DNA of 64,000 nt from an uncultured Christensenellaceae bacterium (GTDB lineage: Bacteria > Bacillota > Clostridia > Christensenellales > Aristaeellaceae): the NCBI GenBank assembly GCA_905234985.1, contig CAJOJQ010000018.1:1-64000 (forward strand), given 5' to 3'. Below, one piece after another: positions 12,871-22,123 of the stretch. Under the pieces are notes generated by a model. That model had not been told where the DNA came from. It searched no databases and saw nothing but the letters and a program-made list of their open reading frames with translations. Made by a program: the position numbers and the translations under genes. How positions within the stretch are numbered: position 1 is the first letter of the stretch; each line of letters opens with the position of its first letter.

Positions 12871-13425
12871 ATGAAAAAAACGCTGATGTTTCTTATGCTC
12901 ACCCTGCTTTCGGCGGCTCTGCTCACCGGCTGCGCCAGCAACGCGGACACTCTGGCGTCCCCCACGCCCGGCGCGACCAACATGCTGGATAACCTGATGC
13001 CCGGCACGGGCACGGCCACCGCAAACCCCATGACGGATAACGCCACCATGCAGCCGGATGGCACGGCGGCCCCCGCCGCCACCATCGAGGACACGCGGAA
13101 GACCGTTCAGGCCATGGAGGAAGCGCTGGAAAAGCTCAGCGAGGTGGACGACGCTTACGTGATCACCTTGGGCGATACCGCTCTGGTGGGCCTGGAGTTT
13201 GAAAACCAGTACCAGGGCGGAACGGACGACCGCCTGAAAAAGATGGTGCTGGCCCGTTTGCAGACGGTGGATAAGAATATCGCCAAGGTGGCCGTAACCA
13301 GCGACGAACCCATGGTGACCAGCATCGAGGCGCTGACCGAAGCGCTGAAAAGCGCATCGTCCCTGGAGGACGTGAACCGGCGGGCCGAGGACGTGCTGAA
13401 ACAGCTGACGGTTTACGGCGGATGA
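12871..13425 (+). CDS. YhcN/YlaJ-type sporulation lipoprotein
   Basis: 184 residues. A lipoprotein signal sequence ends in the lipobox LLTGC. A disordered Thr/Pro/Asn-rich linker (about 25-70) follows, then the YhcN/YlaJ domain with the signature VDDAYVITLGDTALVGLEF. In Bacillus these are membrane lipoproteins of the forespore or spore. The gene supports a spore-forming host. The stop overlaps the next start (ATGA), so the pair is coupled. Confidence 0.85.
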   Translation: MKKTLMFLMLTLLSAALLTGCASNADTLASPTPGATNMLDNLMPGTGTATANPMTDNATMQPDGTAAPAATIEDTRKTVQAMEEALEKLSEVDDAYVITLGDTALVGLEFENQYQGGTDDRLKKMVLARLQTVDKNIAKVAVTSDEPMVTSIEALTEALKSASSLEDVNRRAEDVLKQLTVYGG

Positions 13426-13853
13426 CCTGTTCTGCTGCCCGCATGCGGCTGCGGCTGCTTTCAGCCGCCCTGGCGATGGTGCTGGGCGGCCTCAAGTGGC
13501 ATGCGGGCGGCGCGGCGGCGGCGCTGCTGCTGTGGCTGGCAATCAGTATCCTGCTGCCCTGCCCCGGGCGTTATCCCTATCCCCGGAAGCGAAAGCTCCG
13601 CGCGCATACGCTGTTCTTTTGCTTTTCGCTCACCGCGTTTTTCATGGTTGGAGCCGCATGGGCCGTCCGCCGTCTTGCCGCGCCCGGCAATTTATCCGAC
13701 ATGTTGTTTTATGTGGGCGCGGTGGGCTTTGCCCTGCCCATAGGAAAAAGAGCGCTCAGCCTGCCCCTTCCCCGCATGCTTGCCTGGGGACTGGGGGCGG
13801 TGCTGTGCGCTCTTTTCCTTGTTTTCCTTATTTTTCAAACGCCACGCATTTGA
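13422..13853 (+). CDS. Small integral membrane protein, unknown function
   Basis: 143 residues with four predicted membrane segments (about 8-25, 30-45, 63-83 and 92-140, the last split by a polar turn) and a basic loop PYPRKRKLRAH. No family recognised. It overlaps the spore lipoprotein gene by 4 bp (ATGA), which suggests a joint role in the spore envelope. Its last 26 bp overlap the convergent GH43 gene. Confidence 0.65.
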   Translation: MTCSAARMRLRLLSAALAMVLGGLKWHAGGAAAALLLWLAISILLPCPGRYPYPRKRKLRAHTLFFCFSLTAFFMVGAAWAVRRLAAPGNLSDMLFYVGAVGFALPIGKRALSLPLPRMLAWGLGAVLCALFLVFLIFQTPRI

Positions 13854-15228
13854 GGGAAGGCTTGCCCGTGCCCCGATAGGTGAGGTACAGGGCCTGTTTG
13901 CCGTCCGGGAAATCAAACCGGGCGGTGTTCTTTTCCCATACGTTGGAGCTGACTACGGGGATTTTCGCCAGCACCGGCCCGTCCCAGGCGGTTTTTACTT
14001 CAAAATCGCCGTGGCAGTAGCAGCGGGTTTCGATGGAAATGCCTTTGACCCCTTCGCAATCGAAGTATTTGAAGCCGATGGTGGCGCCGTCCTGAATGTC
14101 GGCCACAAAGCCCGGCGTTTTGTCGTCGTCCCGACCGTCCTGGGTGATGCGGGGCAAGCCGGGTTCGCCGGAATACAGCACCGGCTTTTCGGTGAACAGA
14201 TGGCAGGCGATATAAGCGGGATATTCCCCTTCGCCTTTCAGCGGACCACCGTTCAGGCCGCAGGAGGTGATCTCCACCTGCTGGATGCGCCCTGCTTCAT
14301 CAAAGAAAATGGGTTCGGCGCAGCCCTGGCGGCTGAACCAGGTGCCGTTGGTCTGGCGGTGATAGAAAATATACCATTGGCCTTCGATTTCCACGATGCT
14401 GCCGTGATTGTTGCCGCCTAAGGCCACGGGCTTATCCGCGGGCTTGTAAGAATCAATATGCAGATCGTTGTTGCTCACGATCACCCCTCCATAGGCGAAC
14501 GGCCCGCGGGGATCCTTGGCGGTGGCGTAGCACAGTTCGTGCATGACGGTGGAGGAATAAACGAAGTAATACGTATCGTTCCGCTTGCGGATGGAGGACG
14601 CCTCAAAGAAAGCGTGGCCCTCAAAGCCCGTGCCCTCCGCGTACTCGCAGCCGGGCACCACGAAAACCGGTTCTTCCTCGATGGTGAGCATATCCGGCCC
14701 CAATACGGTACACATGGACCCGTGGCGGCTCTTGTCGCCCCTGGCGCAGAAGCCGGTATACAGATAGGTTTTGTCCCCTTCGGTCAGCACGCCGGGATCG
14801 AACTGCGGTTCATCCCCCGGCCTGTTCCCCAAGCGCACGCCGTTTTTGTCATGGACGTAGCCTAAGAACCGATACCGGCCCGCGGGAGAATCGCACACGG
14901 CCACGGACACGAAGCCTACCTTATCATAAACGTAATACAGATAATACCGCCCGTCGGGGCCTTTCGTCACATCCGGCGCGTACAGGCACATTTTTCCCGC
15001 CGCGTTGGCGGGATCGCCGTCCCGGGGGAAGATCACGCCCTCGCACCGCCAGTCGGAAAGATTGCTGACCGGGGCGGACCAGCCCATATAATCGCCCATA
15101 CAGAACACATAACCGTTAAAAAAATCGTGGGAGCCGAACACATACACCCGATCGCCGAACACATAGGGTTCCCCGTCGGGAATGTATTCCCAGGAGGGAA
15201 GATAGGGATTGAACGCCTGTTTTTTCAT
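13828..15228 (-). CDS. Glycoside hydrolase family 43, with C-terminal CBM6-like domain
   Basis: 466 residues. A five-bladed beta-propeller enzyme of the arabinofuranosidase / beta-xylosidase family. Likely catalytic residues lie in PYVFGDRVYVFGSHD (base), YAPDVTKGPDG (pKa-tuning Asp) and GHAFFEASS (acid Glu). Residues about 350-466 resemble a family 6 carbohydrate-binding module. There is no signal peptide, so it should act on imported oligosaccharides. ATG 15228 is preferred to the upstream in-frame ATG at 15291 because it has AGAAGG upstream and directly precedes the conserved fold. It is divergent from the GH10 xylanase, its natural upstream supplier. Confidence 0.88.
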   Translation of the reverse strand: MKKQAFNPYLPSWEYIPDGEPYVFGDRVYVFGSHDFFNGYVFCMGDYMGWSAPVSNLSDWRCEGVIFPRDGDPANAAGKMCLYAPDVTKGPDGRYYLYYVYDKVGFVSVAVCDSPAGRYRFLGYVHDKNGVRLGNRPGDEPQFDPGVLTEGDKTYLYTGFCARGDKSRHGSMCTVLGPDMLTIEEEPVFVVPGCEYAEGTGFEGHAFFEASSIRKRNDTYYFVYSSTVMHELCYATAKDPRGPFAYGGVIVSNNDLHIDSYKPADKPVALGGNNHGSIVEIEGQWYIFYHRQTNGTWFSRQGCAEPIFFDEAGRIQQVEITSCGLNGGPLKGEGEYPAYIACHLFTEKPVLYSGEPGLPRITQDGRDDDKTPGFVADIQDGATIGFKYFDCEGVKGISIETRCYCHGDFEVKTAWDGPVLAKIPVVSSNVWEKNTARFDFPDGKQALYLTYRGTGKPSLKCVAFEK

Positions 15229-15407
15229 GCGCGTACCTTCTTTCAGAAATCTGTTCCCTCGCATTTTCCCATACTTCCGCCGGAAAATCAATGTACCGCG
15301 TGCCGAAAAGCAAGAAACACCACTTAGAGCGCATCAAATGAACAGGATTTAGACCATACAGCAAGAAAAAAACTTTCGAGCCTATGAAATGGAGGAAGCT
15401 ATTACCC

Positions 15408-16610
15408 ATGAAGAGAATCGCCGCTGTTTTATCCGTTCTGGCGCTGATGTGTGCCTGCGCGCCCGTACTGGCGGAGGAAACCGCCTATGAACCCCTGTAT
15501 ACCCTGACCGCGCCTTACGGCTTTAAGTTAGGCGCGCCCCTGTCCTACGATCAGACGCGGAATCAAAAGTACCTGAATCTGGTGAAATCCCATTTCAATT
15601 CCATCACCGCCACCAACGAAATGAAAGCCTACTCCCTGCTGAATCTGGAGGCCACCCTGGCCCGGGACGACGGCATGCCCGGCATGAATTACGCGGCTGC
15701 GGACAAGATGGTGAAGTGGGCCATGGAGAACGGCGTCGGCGTGCGCGGCCACGTGCTGGTGTGGGACGCTTACATGACCGATTGGTTCTTCCGGGAGGAC
15801 TACGACAGCAATAAACCCTACGCGGACAGAGAAACCATCAAGGCCCGCACGGAAAGCTACATCACCCAGGTGATCACGCACTTTGAAGAAAAGTTCCCCG
15901 GCGTGGTGTACTGCTGGGACGTGGTGAACGAAGCGGTGGGCGACAATCAGGACGAATACGCGGAGGGCGACGCCCGCCACCTGCGCACCGTTCGCGGCGG
16001 CAGCCCCAACATCTTTCGGGAACTTATGGGCAACAATTATGTCGTCCTGTCTTTCCTGTACGCAAAAAACGCGGTGGAAGCCCTGGGCGCGGACATCAAG
16101 CTGTACTACAACGACTACAACGCTTACTTCGGGGACAAAGCCCAGGCCATCCGCGCCCTGATCGACAGCGTGAACACCTTCGCCCACGACAAAAACGGCA
16201 ATGCCCGCCTGCTCTGCGACGGCGTGGGCATGCAGGGCTATATCGGCGGCTACGGCGTGCAGGAAGGGTGCTTGGAGGACAGCCATGTGGACATGATCCG
16301 GAAGGAAATCCTCAACTACGCCGCCATGGGCCTGGAGGTGCAGATCACCGAAATGGCCGTGCGCAACTTCGATATCACCCAGGCGGACAAGCACGCGGAA
16401 TTCTACACCAAGCTGTTCCGCATGTTCATGGATTTGAACGCTGAAAACGGCAATCCCCTGAAAGCCGTTTCCATCTGGGGCCTCACCGATACCAGCGCGC
16501 CCAAGAGCAATTATGTGTACAAAATGAACAGCCCTTACGGCGGCCTGTTCGATTTGAAGCTGAATCCGAAAAACGCCTTCCAGAAGGTGTACGAGACGCT
16601 CAAACGATAA
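15408..16610 (+). CDS. Secreted endo-1,4-beta-xylanase, glycoside hydrolase family 10
   Basis: 400 residues from ATG 15408 (GGAGGA upstream). A signal peptide of about 24 residues, with a Cys-rich core, ends ACAPVLAEE. The GH10 TIM barrel covers the rest. The acid/base Glu175 is in WDVVNEAVG and the nucleophile Glu315 in VQITEMAV. The substrate-binding motif NEMKAYSL is near the N-terminus. It cleaves xylan outside the cell. It has no carbohydrate-binding module. With the divergent cytoplasmic GH43 it forms a small xylan-use pair. ATG 15384 is an alternative start. Confidence 0.95.
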   Translation: MKRIAAVLSVLALMCACAPVLAEETAYEPLYTLTAPYGFKLGAPLSYDQTRNQKYLNLVKSHFNSITATNEMKAYSLLNLEATLARDDGMPGMNYAAADKMVKWAMENGVGVRGHVLVWDAYMTDWFFREDYDSNKPYADRETIKARTESYITQVITHFEEKFPGVVYCWDVVNEAVGDNQDEYAEGDARHLRTVRGGSPNIFRELMGNNYVVLSFLYAKNAVEALGADIKLYYNDYNAYFGDKAQAIRALIDSVNTFAHDKNGNARLLCDGVGMQGYIGGYGVQEGCLEDSHVDMIRKEILNYAAMGLEVQITEMAVRNFDITQADKHAEFYTKLFRMFMDLNAENGNPLKAVSIWGLTDTSAPKSNYVYKMNSPYGGLFDLKLNPKNAFQKVYETLKR

Positions 16611-16688
16611 AAGTTGATCCATGCGCATATTCTTTCCCTCCCTCATGCATACTATGGAGCATACAGGCAAACATGGAGGGAAAAGGAA

Positions 16689-17447
16689 ATGGAACAGACA
16701 GCGCATATGAACCGGAACGGCTGGAGCCAGGAAGAAACCGATCTGCTGTGGAAGGAGATTCACGAAGCCCTTAACGAAGGCACGCCCCTGCGCGGCGTGT
16801 TTGACCGCACGGGCCAAGCCCTGGGCCGCAAGCCCAACAGCGTAAGAAATTACTACTATATGCAAATGAGAGAAAAGGGCGGCGAGGATTTGAAACGCGC
16901 CGCCCCTTTCGATACTTTTTCCGACGAGGAAATTCACGAATTGCTCCGCAAGGTGCTGTTGGGCCGGGGGAACGGGCGTTCCGTCCGGGCCTGCGTGATG
17001 GAAATGTCCGGCGGCGATCGCAGCCGCATGCTGCGCTACCAGAACAAATACCGGGCGATCTTACGCAAAAAGCCGGATCTGATCGACCAGGTATGCCGGG
17101 AACTCCGCCAGGAAGGGCTGCCCTGCCCGGATGTAAAAGTGACCGTAACGCCCTTGCCCGCGAACGATCCACCCGCCCAGGCCGACCCGGACGTGCAGGC
17201 CATTCTGCGGGCTGCCGCTTCCCTGGCCAGGCGGGCGGGCGACCCCGCGCCGGAAAACGACCGGCTGCGGGTGCAGCGGGATTTGCTTTTGATACAGGTG
17301 GAGGATTTGCAGCTGGCCGCCAAGGCTTTGGTGCAGGACTGCAAGGAGTTTTTGGGCGGCGAAATGGAGGAAAGAAAGCGCAATCTGCCCGCTTTCTGCG
17401 GTATCCTTTCCGAGCATATGGCAAAATTGGAAAACGTGGCCGGATAG
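16689..17447 (+). CDS. Myb/SANT-domain regulator, RsfA-like
   Basis: 252 residues. Residues 10-50 form a Myb-like helix-turn-helix (NGWSQEETDLLWKEI; LGRKPNSVRNYYY), as in the prespore regulator RsfA and related proteins. Residues 190-250 are a predicted coiled coil (RVQRDLLLIQVEDLQ). The start is ATG 16689, 8 nt after GGAGGG, rather than the upstream in-frame ATG at 16614. It is convergent with the ftsH-like gene, the two stops being adjacent (17447/17448). A role in sporulation is inferred from the family and from the spore lipoprotein 3 kb away. Confidence 0.75.
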   Translation: MEQTAHMNRNGWSQEETDLLWKEIHEALNEGTPLRGVFDRTGQALGRKPNSVRNYYYMQMREKGGEDLKRAAPFDTFSDEEIHELLRKVLLGRGNGRSVRACVMEMSGGDRSRMLRYQNKYRAILRKKPDLIDQVCRELRQEGLPCPDVKVTVTPLPANDPPAQADPDVQAILRAAASLARRAGDPAPENDRLRVQRDLLLIQVEDLQLAAKALVQDCKEFLGGEMEERKRNLPAFCGILSEHMAKLENVAG

Positions 17448-19100
17448 CTATTGGGACAGGATTTCCTTCAGGTCGTTTTCCCGCAGAGTTTCCTTGGTCA
17501 GCAGCGCGTGCGCCAGTCTTTCCAGGGCGTCCCTGTGGTCTTTCAGGCAGGCCCGGGCACTGTCCATGGCCTGAATCAGAATCGCGTTTTCGTCTTTGTC
17601 CGGGTCGCCGGTCTCCCCCATGGCGTAATCCTTCGCCATGGCGGCGGCGATTTCCCGGGCTTTTTTTAAATCGTTGGCCGCGCCGGTGGTCACGTTGTCC
17701 CGACCCAGCAGCAGTTCTTCCGCCGCCCGCCCGCCCAAGGCGGCGCAAATCATGGCGATCAGGTCCCGGCGGGTATGGAGCAACTTATCCGGCTGTACGC
17801 TCATGGAATACCCCGCCGCGCCACGGCTGGAGGGAATGACGGTCACGCGGGTGAGCCGGGCGTCCGGCAGCATGCAGTGGGTAATCAGGGCGTGGCCCGC
17901 CTCATGCCATGCGGTCACGCGCTTTTCCGCCTCCGTCATCCGCCTCGGCGCTTCCTCCCCCACGGTCACGCCGCAGAACGCGCTTTCCAGATCGGCTTCT
18001 AAAATGGGGCCGCTGCCCCGACGTGCGGCACGGATGGCCGCTTCGTTGAGCAGCGCTTCCAATTGCGCCCCGGAAAACAGCGCCGTCTGGCCCGCCCAGC
18101 TTTCAAGCGATATATCCCCGTGCAGGGGCTTTTTTCGGGCGTGTACTTCCAATATTTTTAATCGCTGATCGTGATCCGGCAGGCCCACTTCAATGCGCCT
18201 GTCGAACCGCCCTTCCCGAAGCAGGGCAGGGTCCAGGGTATCCAGCCGGTTGGTGGCGGCGAGGACGATGATGCCGTCGCTTTCGGAAAAACCGCTCATT
18301 TCGGTCAGAAGGGCGTTCAGGGTTTGTTCCCGCTCGTCGTTTCCGCTGTCCCGTTTTTTGCCGATGGCGTCAATTTCGTCGATAAAGATCACGCCGCCTC
18401 CCGCCTTCCGCGCTTTGCGAAACAGCTCCCGCACCCGGGACGCGCCCACGCCCACGTACACCTGCACGAAGTCCGCCCCGCTCATGGCGAAAAAAGGGGC
18501 CTTGGCTTCCCCTGCCAGCGCTTTTGCCAGCAGGGTTTTGCCCGTGCCCGGCGGGCCGTAGAGCAGCACGCCCTTGGGGGCGCGGGCGCCGTATGCGGAA
18601 AAGCGTTTGGGTTCCTTCAAAAACGCCGCCAAATCCTTTAGGCTTTGCAGCGTTTCCCCGGAAGCAGCCACGTCCTGAAAGGAAATCTCCGGCGCCTGTT
18701 CGTCCGCCTGTACGGCGGCGTATTTTTTGAGACCCAAAGCGCCTTTCCCTTTCGATTGGGAAAACAGGATAAACGCCCCAAGAGCGATCAGGCCCAGCGC
18801 CCACGCGGGCAAAGCGCTTTCCTGCTCCTTGACGGCGATATCCAAGGCAAGCAGCCGTTCTTTCCCGTCCACGGCCCGAGGATTGGGCGTGCGGATGGCC
18901 GTCCCGTCGGTCAAGGTAGAACTCCAATATTCCCCGTCGGTCAAGGTCACGCTTTCCACCTGGCCGGTCTCCGCCAAAAGCCAAAAATCAGAATAAGAAA
19001 GAATGACCGCCTGCTCTCCCCTGCCCAAAATCAAAAACAGCAGCAGCACAGCCCCCGCCGCCGCAAACGCAGCCGGACCCATCCAGCGCCTGCGCTTCAT
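17448..19100 (-). CDS. ftsH: ATP-dependent zinc metalloprotease, FtsH family (short form)
   Basis: 550 residues. Two membrane segments (about 8-25 and 98-114) flank a small extracytoplasmic domain. An AAA ATPase follows, with Walker A GPPGTGKT (182-189), Walker B VIFIDEIDA and the second region of homology NRLDTLDPALLREGRFD. The zinc site HEAGH is at 399-403. FtsH degrades membrane and soluble regulators. It is shorter than standard FtsH (about 610-650) at the C-terminus and may be a second, specialised copy. The start MKRRRW was chosen because the longer frame to 19772 has no FtsH similarity. Confidence 0.9.
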   Translation of the reverse strand: MKRRRWMGPAAFAAAGAVLLLFLILGRGEQAVILSYSDFWLLAETGQVESVTLTDGEYWSSTLTDGTAIRTPNPRAVDGKERLLALDIAVKEQESALPAWALGLIALGAFILFSQSKGKGALGLKKYAAVQADEQAPEISFQDVAASGETLQSLKDLAAFLKEPKRFSAYGARAPKGVLLYGPPGTGKTLLAKALAGEAKAPFFAMSGADFVQVYVGVGASRVRELFRKARKAGGGVIFIDEIDAIGKKRDSGNDEREQTLNALLTEMSGFSESDGIIVLAATNRLDTLDPALLREGRFDRRIEVGLPDHDQRLKILEVHARKKPLHGDISLESWAGQTALFSGAQLEALLNEAAIRAARRGSGPILEADLESAFCGVTVGEEAPRRMTEAEKRVTAWHEAGHALITHCMLPDARLTRVTVIPSSRGAAGYSMSVQPDKLLHTRRDLIAMICAALGGRAAEELLLGRDNVTTGAANDLKKAREIAAAMAKDYAMGETGDPDKDENAILIQAMDSARACLKDHRDALERLAHALLTKETLRENDLKEILSQ

Positions 19101-19149
19101 GGACGTTTCCCCCGTTTCCGTTCCGTATCGTTCGCTTTCGTATGGGGTC

Positions 19150-19176
19150 ATTATACAGGGGAACAGGGCCAAAATC
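19150..19176 (-). promoter_or_regulatory. Possible promoter of the ftsH-like gene
   Basis: A TATAAT box (ATTATA on the plus strand, 19150-19155) lies 50 bp upstream of the start. No good -35 is seen at 17 bp, so this is tentative. Confidence 0.35.
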
Positions 19177-19274
19177 CATGGTAATATCTTGCTCCCTTCC
19201 AGATAATAACAGATTGAAACGGGCGCGGAATTGGGAAAATGGAAAAAACGATTGTAAACGGGAGGCGGCCCTGC

Positions 19275-21773
19275 GTGAAAAAAGGAATATGGGGACGGGC
19301 TATCCGCCGGATGGACAGGCAGACGAACGGCGAAAGCCTGAAGGATTTGAAAGCCCTGGACGGTATTCGCCGCCGGGGCTTGAAGCGCGGCCTGCTGGCT
19401 GGCTTTCTGATTTTGCTTTTGGGCGGCGCGGCGGCCTTTTATTTCGTGTTCGACGTGGGTTCCTGGCAGCGGCTGGATCTGCAAAAAATCGTGAACCTGC
19501 CCCAGACCGGGGCGATCTACGACCGCAACGGCGACTTTGTTTCCAAAATTCAGTCCACCCAGGATCGGGTGAGCGTACCGCTTTCCAGCGTGCCCAAGGA
19601 CGTGCAGAACGCCTTTTTGGCGGCGGAAGACCTGCGGTTTTACCAGCATTTCGGCATTGATCCCCTGCGCATCTTCGGCGCGCTTCGTTCCAATCTGCGC
19701 TCCGGCGATTACGCGGAAGGGGCCAGCACCATCACCCAGCAGCTGGTGAAGCTGAGCCACCTGAGCGCGCAAAAGACGATTGCGCGGAAATTAGAGGAAA
19801 TGTACTTGGCCCTGCAATTGGAAAGCCAATGCAGCAAAGACGAAATCCTGGAAATGTATCTGAATTTCATTTACTTTGGCCGGGGCGCTTACGGCATCGA
19901 AGCGGCGGCACGGGCTTACTTCGGCATATCCGCCTCCCAACTCTCCGCCGCCCAAGGGGCTGTGCTGGCGGCGGTGATCAAAGCGCCCTCCGCTTACGCG
20001 CCCCATTTGCACCCGGAAGCAAACCGCCAGCGACAGGAATACATTCTGCGCACCATGCGGGAAAACGACATGCTGGACGAGGAAGCGTATCAAAAGGCCC
20101 TTGCCCAGGACGTGACGCCGATTCAGCAAAACGCCCAGAACGTGCGCTACGGCTGGTATGTGGACGCGGTGCTGGACGAGGCGGAAAGCCTGCTTTCCAT
20201 GCAGGCGGAAACGCTGTTAGGGGGCGGCTATCACATTTACACGGCCTTTGACCCGGAACAGCAGGACGTCATCGACGGGCATTTTGAACCGGAAGGCAAT
20301 TTCCCCGCCAACGCTTCCGACGGTACCCGGCCCCAGGCCGCCATGGCTTGCGTGGACGTACACAGCGGCGCGGTGCGGGCCATCGAGGGCGGGCGGGAGT
20401 ATCAGGTGCAAAGGGGCCTGAATCGGGCCACCCAGATGCGCCGCCAACCGGGGTCGTCCCTGAAACCTTTGGCCGTGTACGCTCCCGCCATCGAAAGCCA
20501 CGGGTATATGACCGCCAGCGTACTGAACGATACGCCCCAGAAGTTCGGCAATTATTCTCCCCGCAACAGCGGCAATCTGTATTACGGCAACGTGACCATC
20601 CGCACGGCGCTGAAAAACAGCCTGAACGTGGCGGCGGTGTCTCTGCTCAACAAAATCGGCGTGGCCTCCGCCCGGGATTACCTGCAAAAAACCGGCATCG
20701 AGCTGGACGACCGGGACTGGAACCTGTCTTTGGCCTTAGGGGCCATGACCTACGGCGTGTCCCCCGTGCAGCTGGCGGCGGCCTACGCGCCTTTCGCCAA
20801 CGGCGGCACCTTTTACGCGCCGTACTTCATCGAGCGCATTGAGGACGCGGCGGGCAACGTGATCTACCGGCACGAAGTAAATGGGAACAAAGTGCTGTCC
20901 GCCCAGACGGCCTATCTCATGACCAGCCTGCTGCAAACGGTCACGTCCTCCGGCACCGGGGCGAAATTGAGCGGAGCGGGTACGCCTGTGGCGGGCAAAA
21001 CGGGCACCGTGAACATGACCGGCGGCGGCAACCGGGACATTTGGATGGCCGCCTACAACAGCGACATTTCCACCGCCTTCTGGATGGGCTTTGACAACCC
21101 GGACAGCCAGCACAAGCTGCAAAGCTGGGTGTCCGGCGGCGATTATACCGCCGCCATGGCCACGCGTTTTTTCAAAAGCTATTACGCGGACAAAGAAAAG
21201 CCCGCCTTTCTCAAGGCGGACGGCGTCGTGTGGCTGAATATCGACTTAAAATCCATCGAGTGGGCGGGCGAACCCATGCTCGCCACCAAAAACACGCCCA
21301 AGAGCTACAGCGTTTCGGAGGTGTTTTTATCCTCCAACCGCCCCACCAAGGAGTCCAACGTGTGGAACGCGCCCCGCACGCCCTCGGCCTTCTACGTGAC
21401 CCACAACAACCAGGGAAACCCGGTGCTGGTGATCACGGCGGCGGACGCGGGGATCTATCGCATCCAGCGGGACGCCATCGGGGAATGCATCATCCTGAAC
21501 GAGCTGTACGGCAGCGCGGGCGAAACCCTGTACTACACCGACAAAAAAGCAAAGCTCGGCGTGGAATACACCTACCGAATCATTCCCATTAACGCCGAAT
21601 TGCTGAATAACGGCATCTTGATGGAGGGCAAGCAGGCCGTTCAGGTAGCCAGCGCCAAACCGCCGTCCACCGGAAGCCGGATCTGGGAGGACATTTCCAA
21701 TCTGCTGTTCGGAAAGGCCGCGCTGGACGACAGCGCCGACGCCCTTTCCCTGTTCTGGCAGTCCGGCGATTAA
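19275..21773 (+). CDS. Class A penicillin-binding protein (PBP1a type)
   Basis: 832 residues. A cytoplasmic N-terminus and one membrane anchor (about 40-62) lead into a GT51 glycosyltransferase (AEDLRFYQHFGID; GASTITQQLVK) and a transpeptidase with SxxK (GSSLKPL), SxN (SLN) and AGKTGT. It polymerises and crosslinks peptidoglycan at the outer membrane face. A fibronectin-like tail follows (about 700-830). GTG 19275 is preferred to ATG 19239 because GGGAGG ends 9 nt before it. It is divergent from the ftsH-like gene. Confidence 0.93.
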   Translation: MKKGIWGRAIRRMDRQTNGESLKDLKALDGIRRRGLKRGLLAGFLILLLGGAAAFYFVFDVGSWQRLDLQKIVNLPQTGAIYDRNGDFVSKIQSTQDRVSVPLSSVPKDVQNAFLAAEDLRFYQHFGIDPLRIFGALRSNLRSGDYAEGASTITQQLVKLSHLSAQKTIARKLEEMYLALQLESQCSKDEILEMYLNFIYFGRGAYGIEAAARAYFGISASQLSAAQGAVLAAVIKAPSAYAPHLHPEANRQRQEYILRTMRENDMLDEEAYQKALAQDVTPIQQNAQNVRYGWYVDAVLDEAESLLSMQAETLLGGGYHIYTAFDPEQQDVIDGHFEPEGNFPANASDGTRPQAAMACVDVHSGAVRAIEGGREYQVQRGLNRATQMRRQPGSSLKPLAVYAPAIESHGYMTASVLNDTPQKFGNYSPRNSGNLYYGNVTIRTALKNSLNVAAVSLLNKIGVASARDYLQKTGIELDDRDWNLSLALGAMTYGVSPVQLAAAYAPFANGGTFYAPYFIERIEDAAGNVIYRHEVNGNKVLSAQTAYLMTSLLQTVTSSGTGAKLSGAGTPVAGKTGTVNMTGGGNRDIWMAAYNSDISTAFWMGFDNPDSQHKLQSWVSGGDYTAAMATRFFKSYYADKEKPAFLKADGVVWLNIDLKSIEWAGEPMLATKNTPKSYSVSEVFLSSNRPTKESNVWNAPRTPSAFYVTHNNQGNPVLVITAADAGIYRIQRDAIGECIILNELYGSAGETLYYTDKKAKLGVEYTYRIIPINAELLNNGILMEGKQAVQVASAKPPSTGSRIWEDISNLLFGKAALDDSADALSLFWQSGD

Positions 21774-21835
21774 GCACCGGAAAGTCCCCGCCGCATACCA
21801 TGAAAGGGAGAACAACAGGCAAGGAGGAAGGACAG

Positions 21836-22123
21836 ATGGATCAGGATAAAGTCGCGTCGTCTCCCTTTTCAGCGCTCTCCTATCAGGAGCAGCAGGACCG
21901 GTGGCTGGAATGGCGTTCCCGGCAATTGGATTATCAGCCCGCAAGCGGGAAACAGACCGCAAAACCGCCCGAAGCGCAAAGAGAGGAAGGGCTTCCGCGC
22001 ATGCGGCTGCCCAATATGCGCATCGCGGCCCCCGCGCGGCATCGGGAATTGGACGAGGTTCTTTCCCGGCACCAAAAGGCCCTTCGGCAGGCGGGCGCTT
22101 TCCAGACTACAGCCATTGACTGA
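21836..22123 (+). CDS. Small hypothetical protein
   Basis: 95 residues, polar, rich in Gln, Arg and Ala, with two likely helices (LSYQEQQDRWLEWRSRQL and the C-terminal HRELDEVLSRHQKALRQ). No signal peptide, membrane segment or known family. AGGAGGAAGG precedes the ATG at 21836. It follows the PBP gene by 62 bp and overlaps the 3' end of the convergent traX-like gene by 17 bp. Confidence 0.6.
   Translation: MDQDKVASSPFSALSYQEQQDRWLEWRSRQLDYQPASGKQTAKPPEAQREEGLPRMRLPNMRIAAPARHRELDEVLSRHQKALRQAGAFQTTAID

Noticed and set aside
17448-19772. 774-codon version of the FtsH-like protein
   Set aside because: The first 224 codons are opposite the PBP gene and lack similarity. ATG 19100 directly precedes the first membrane segment.
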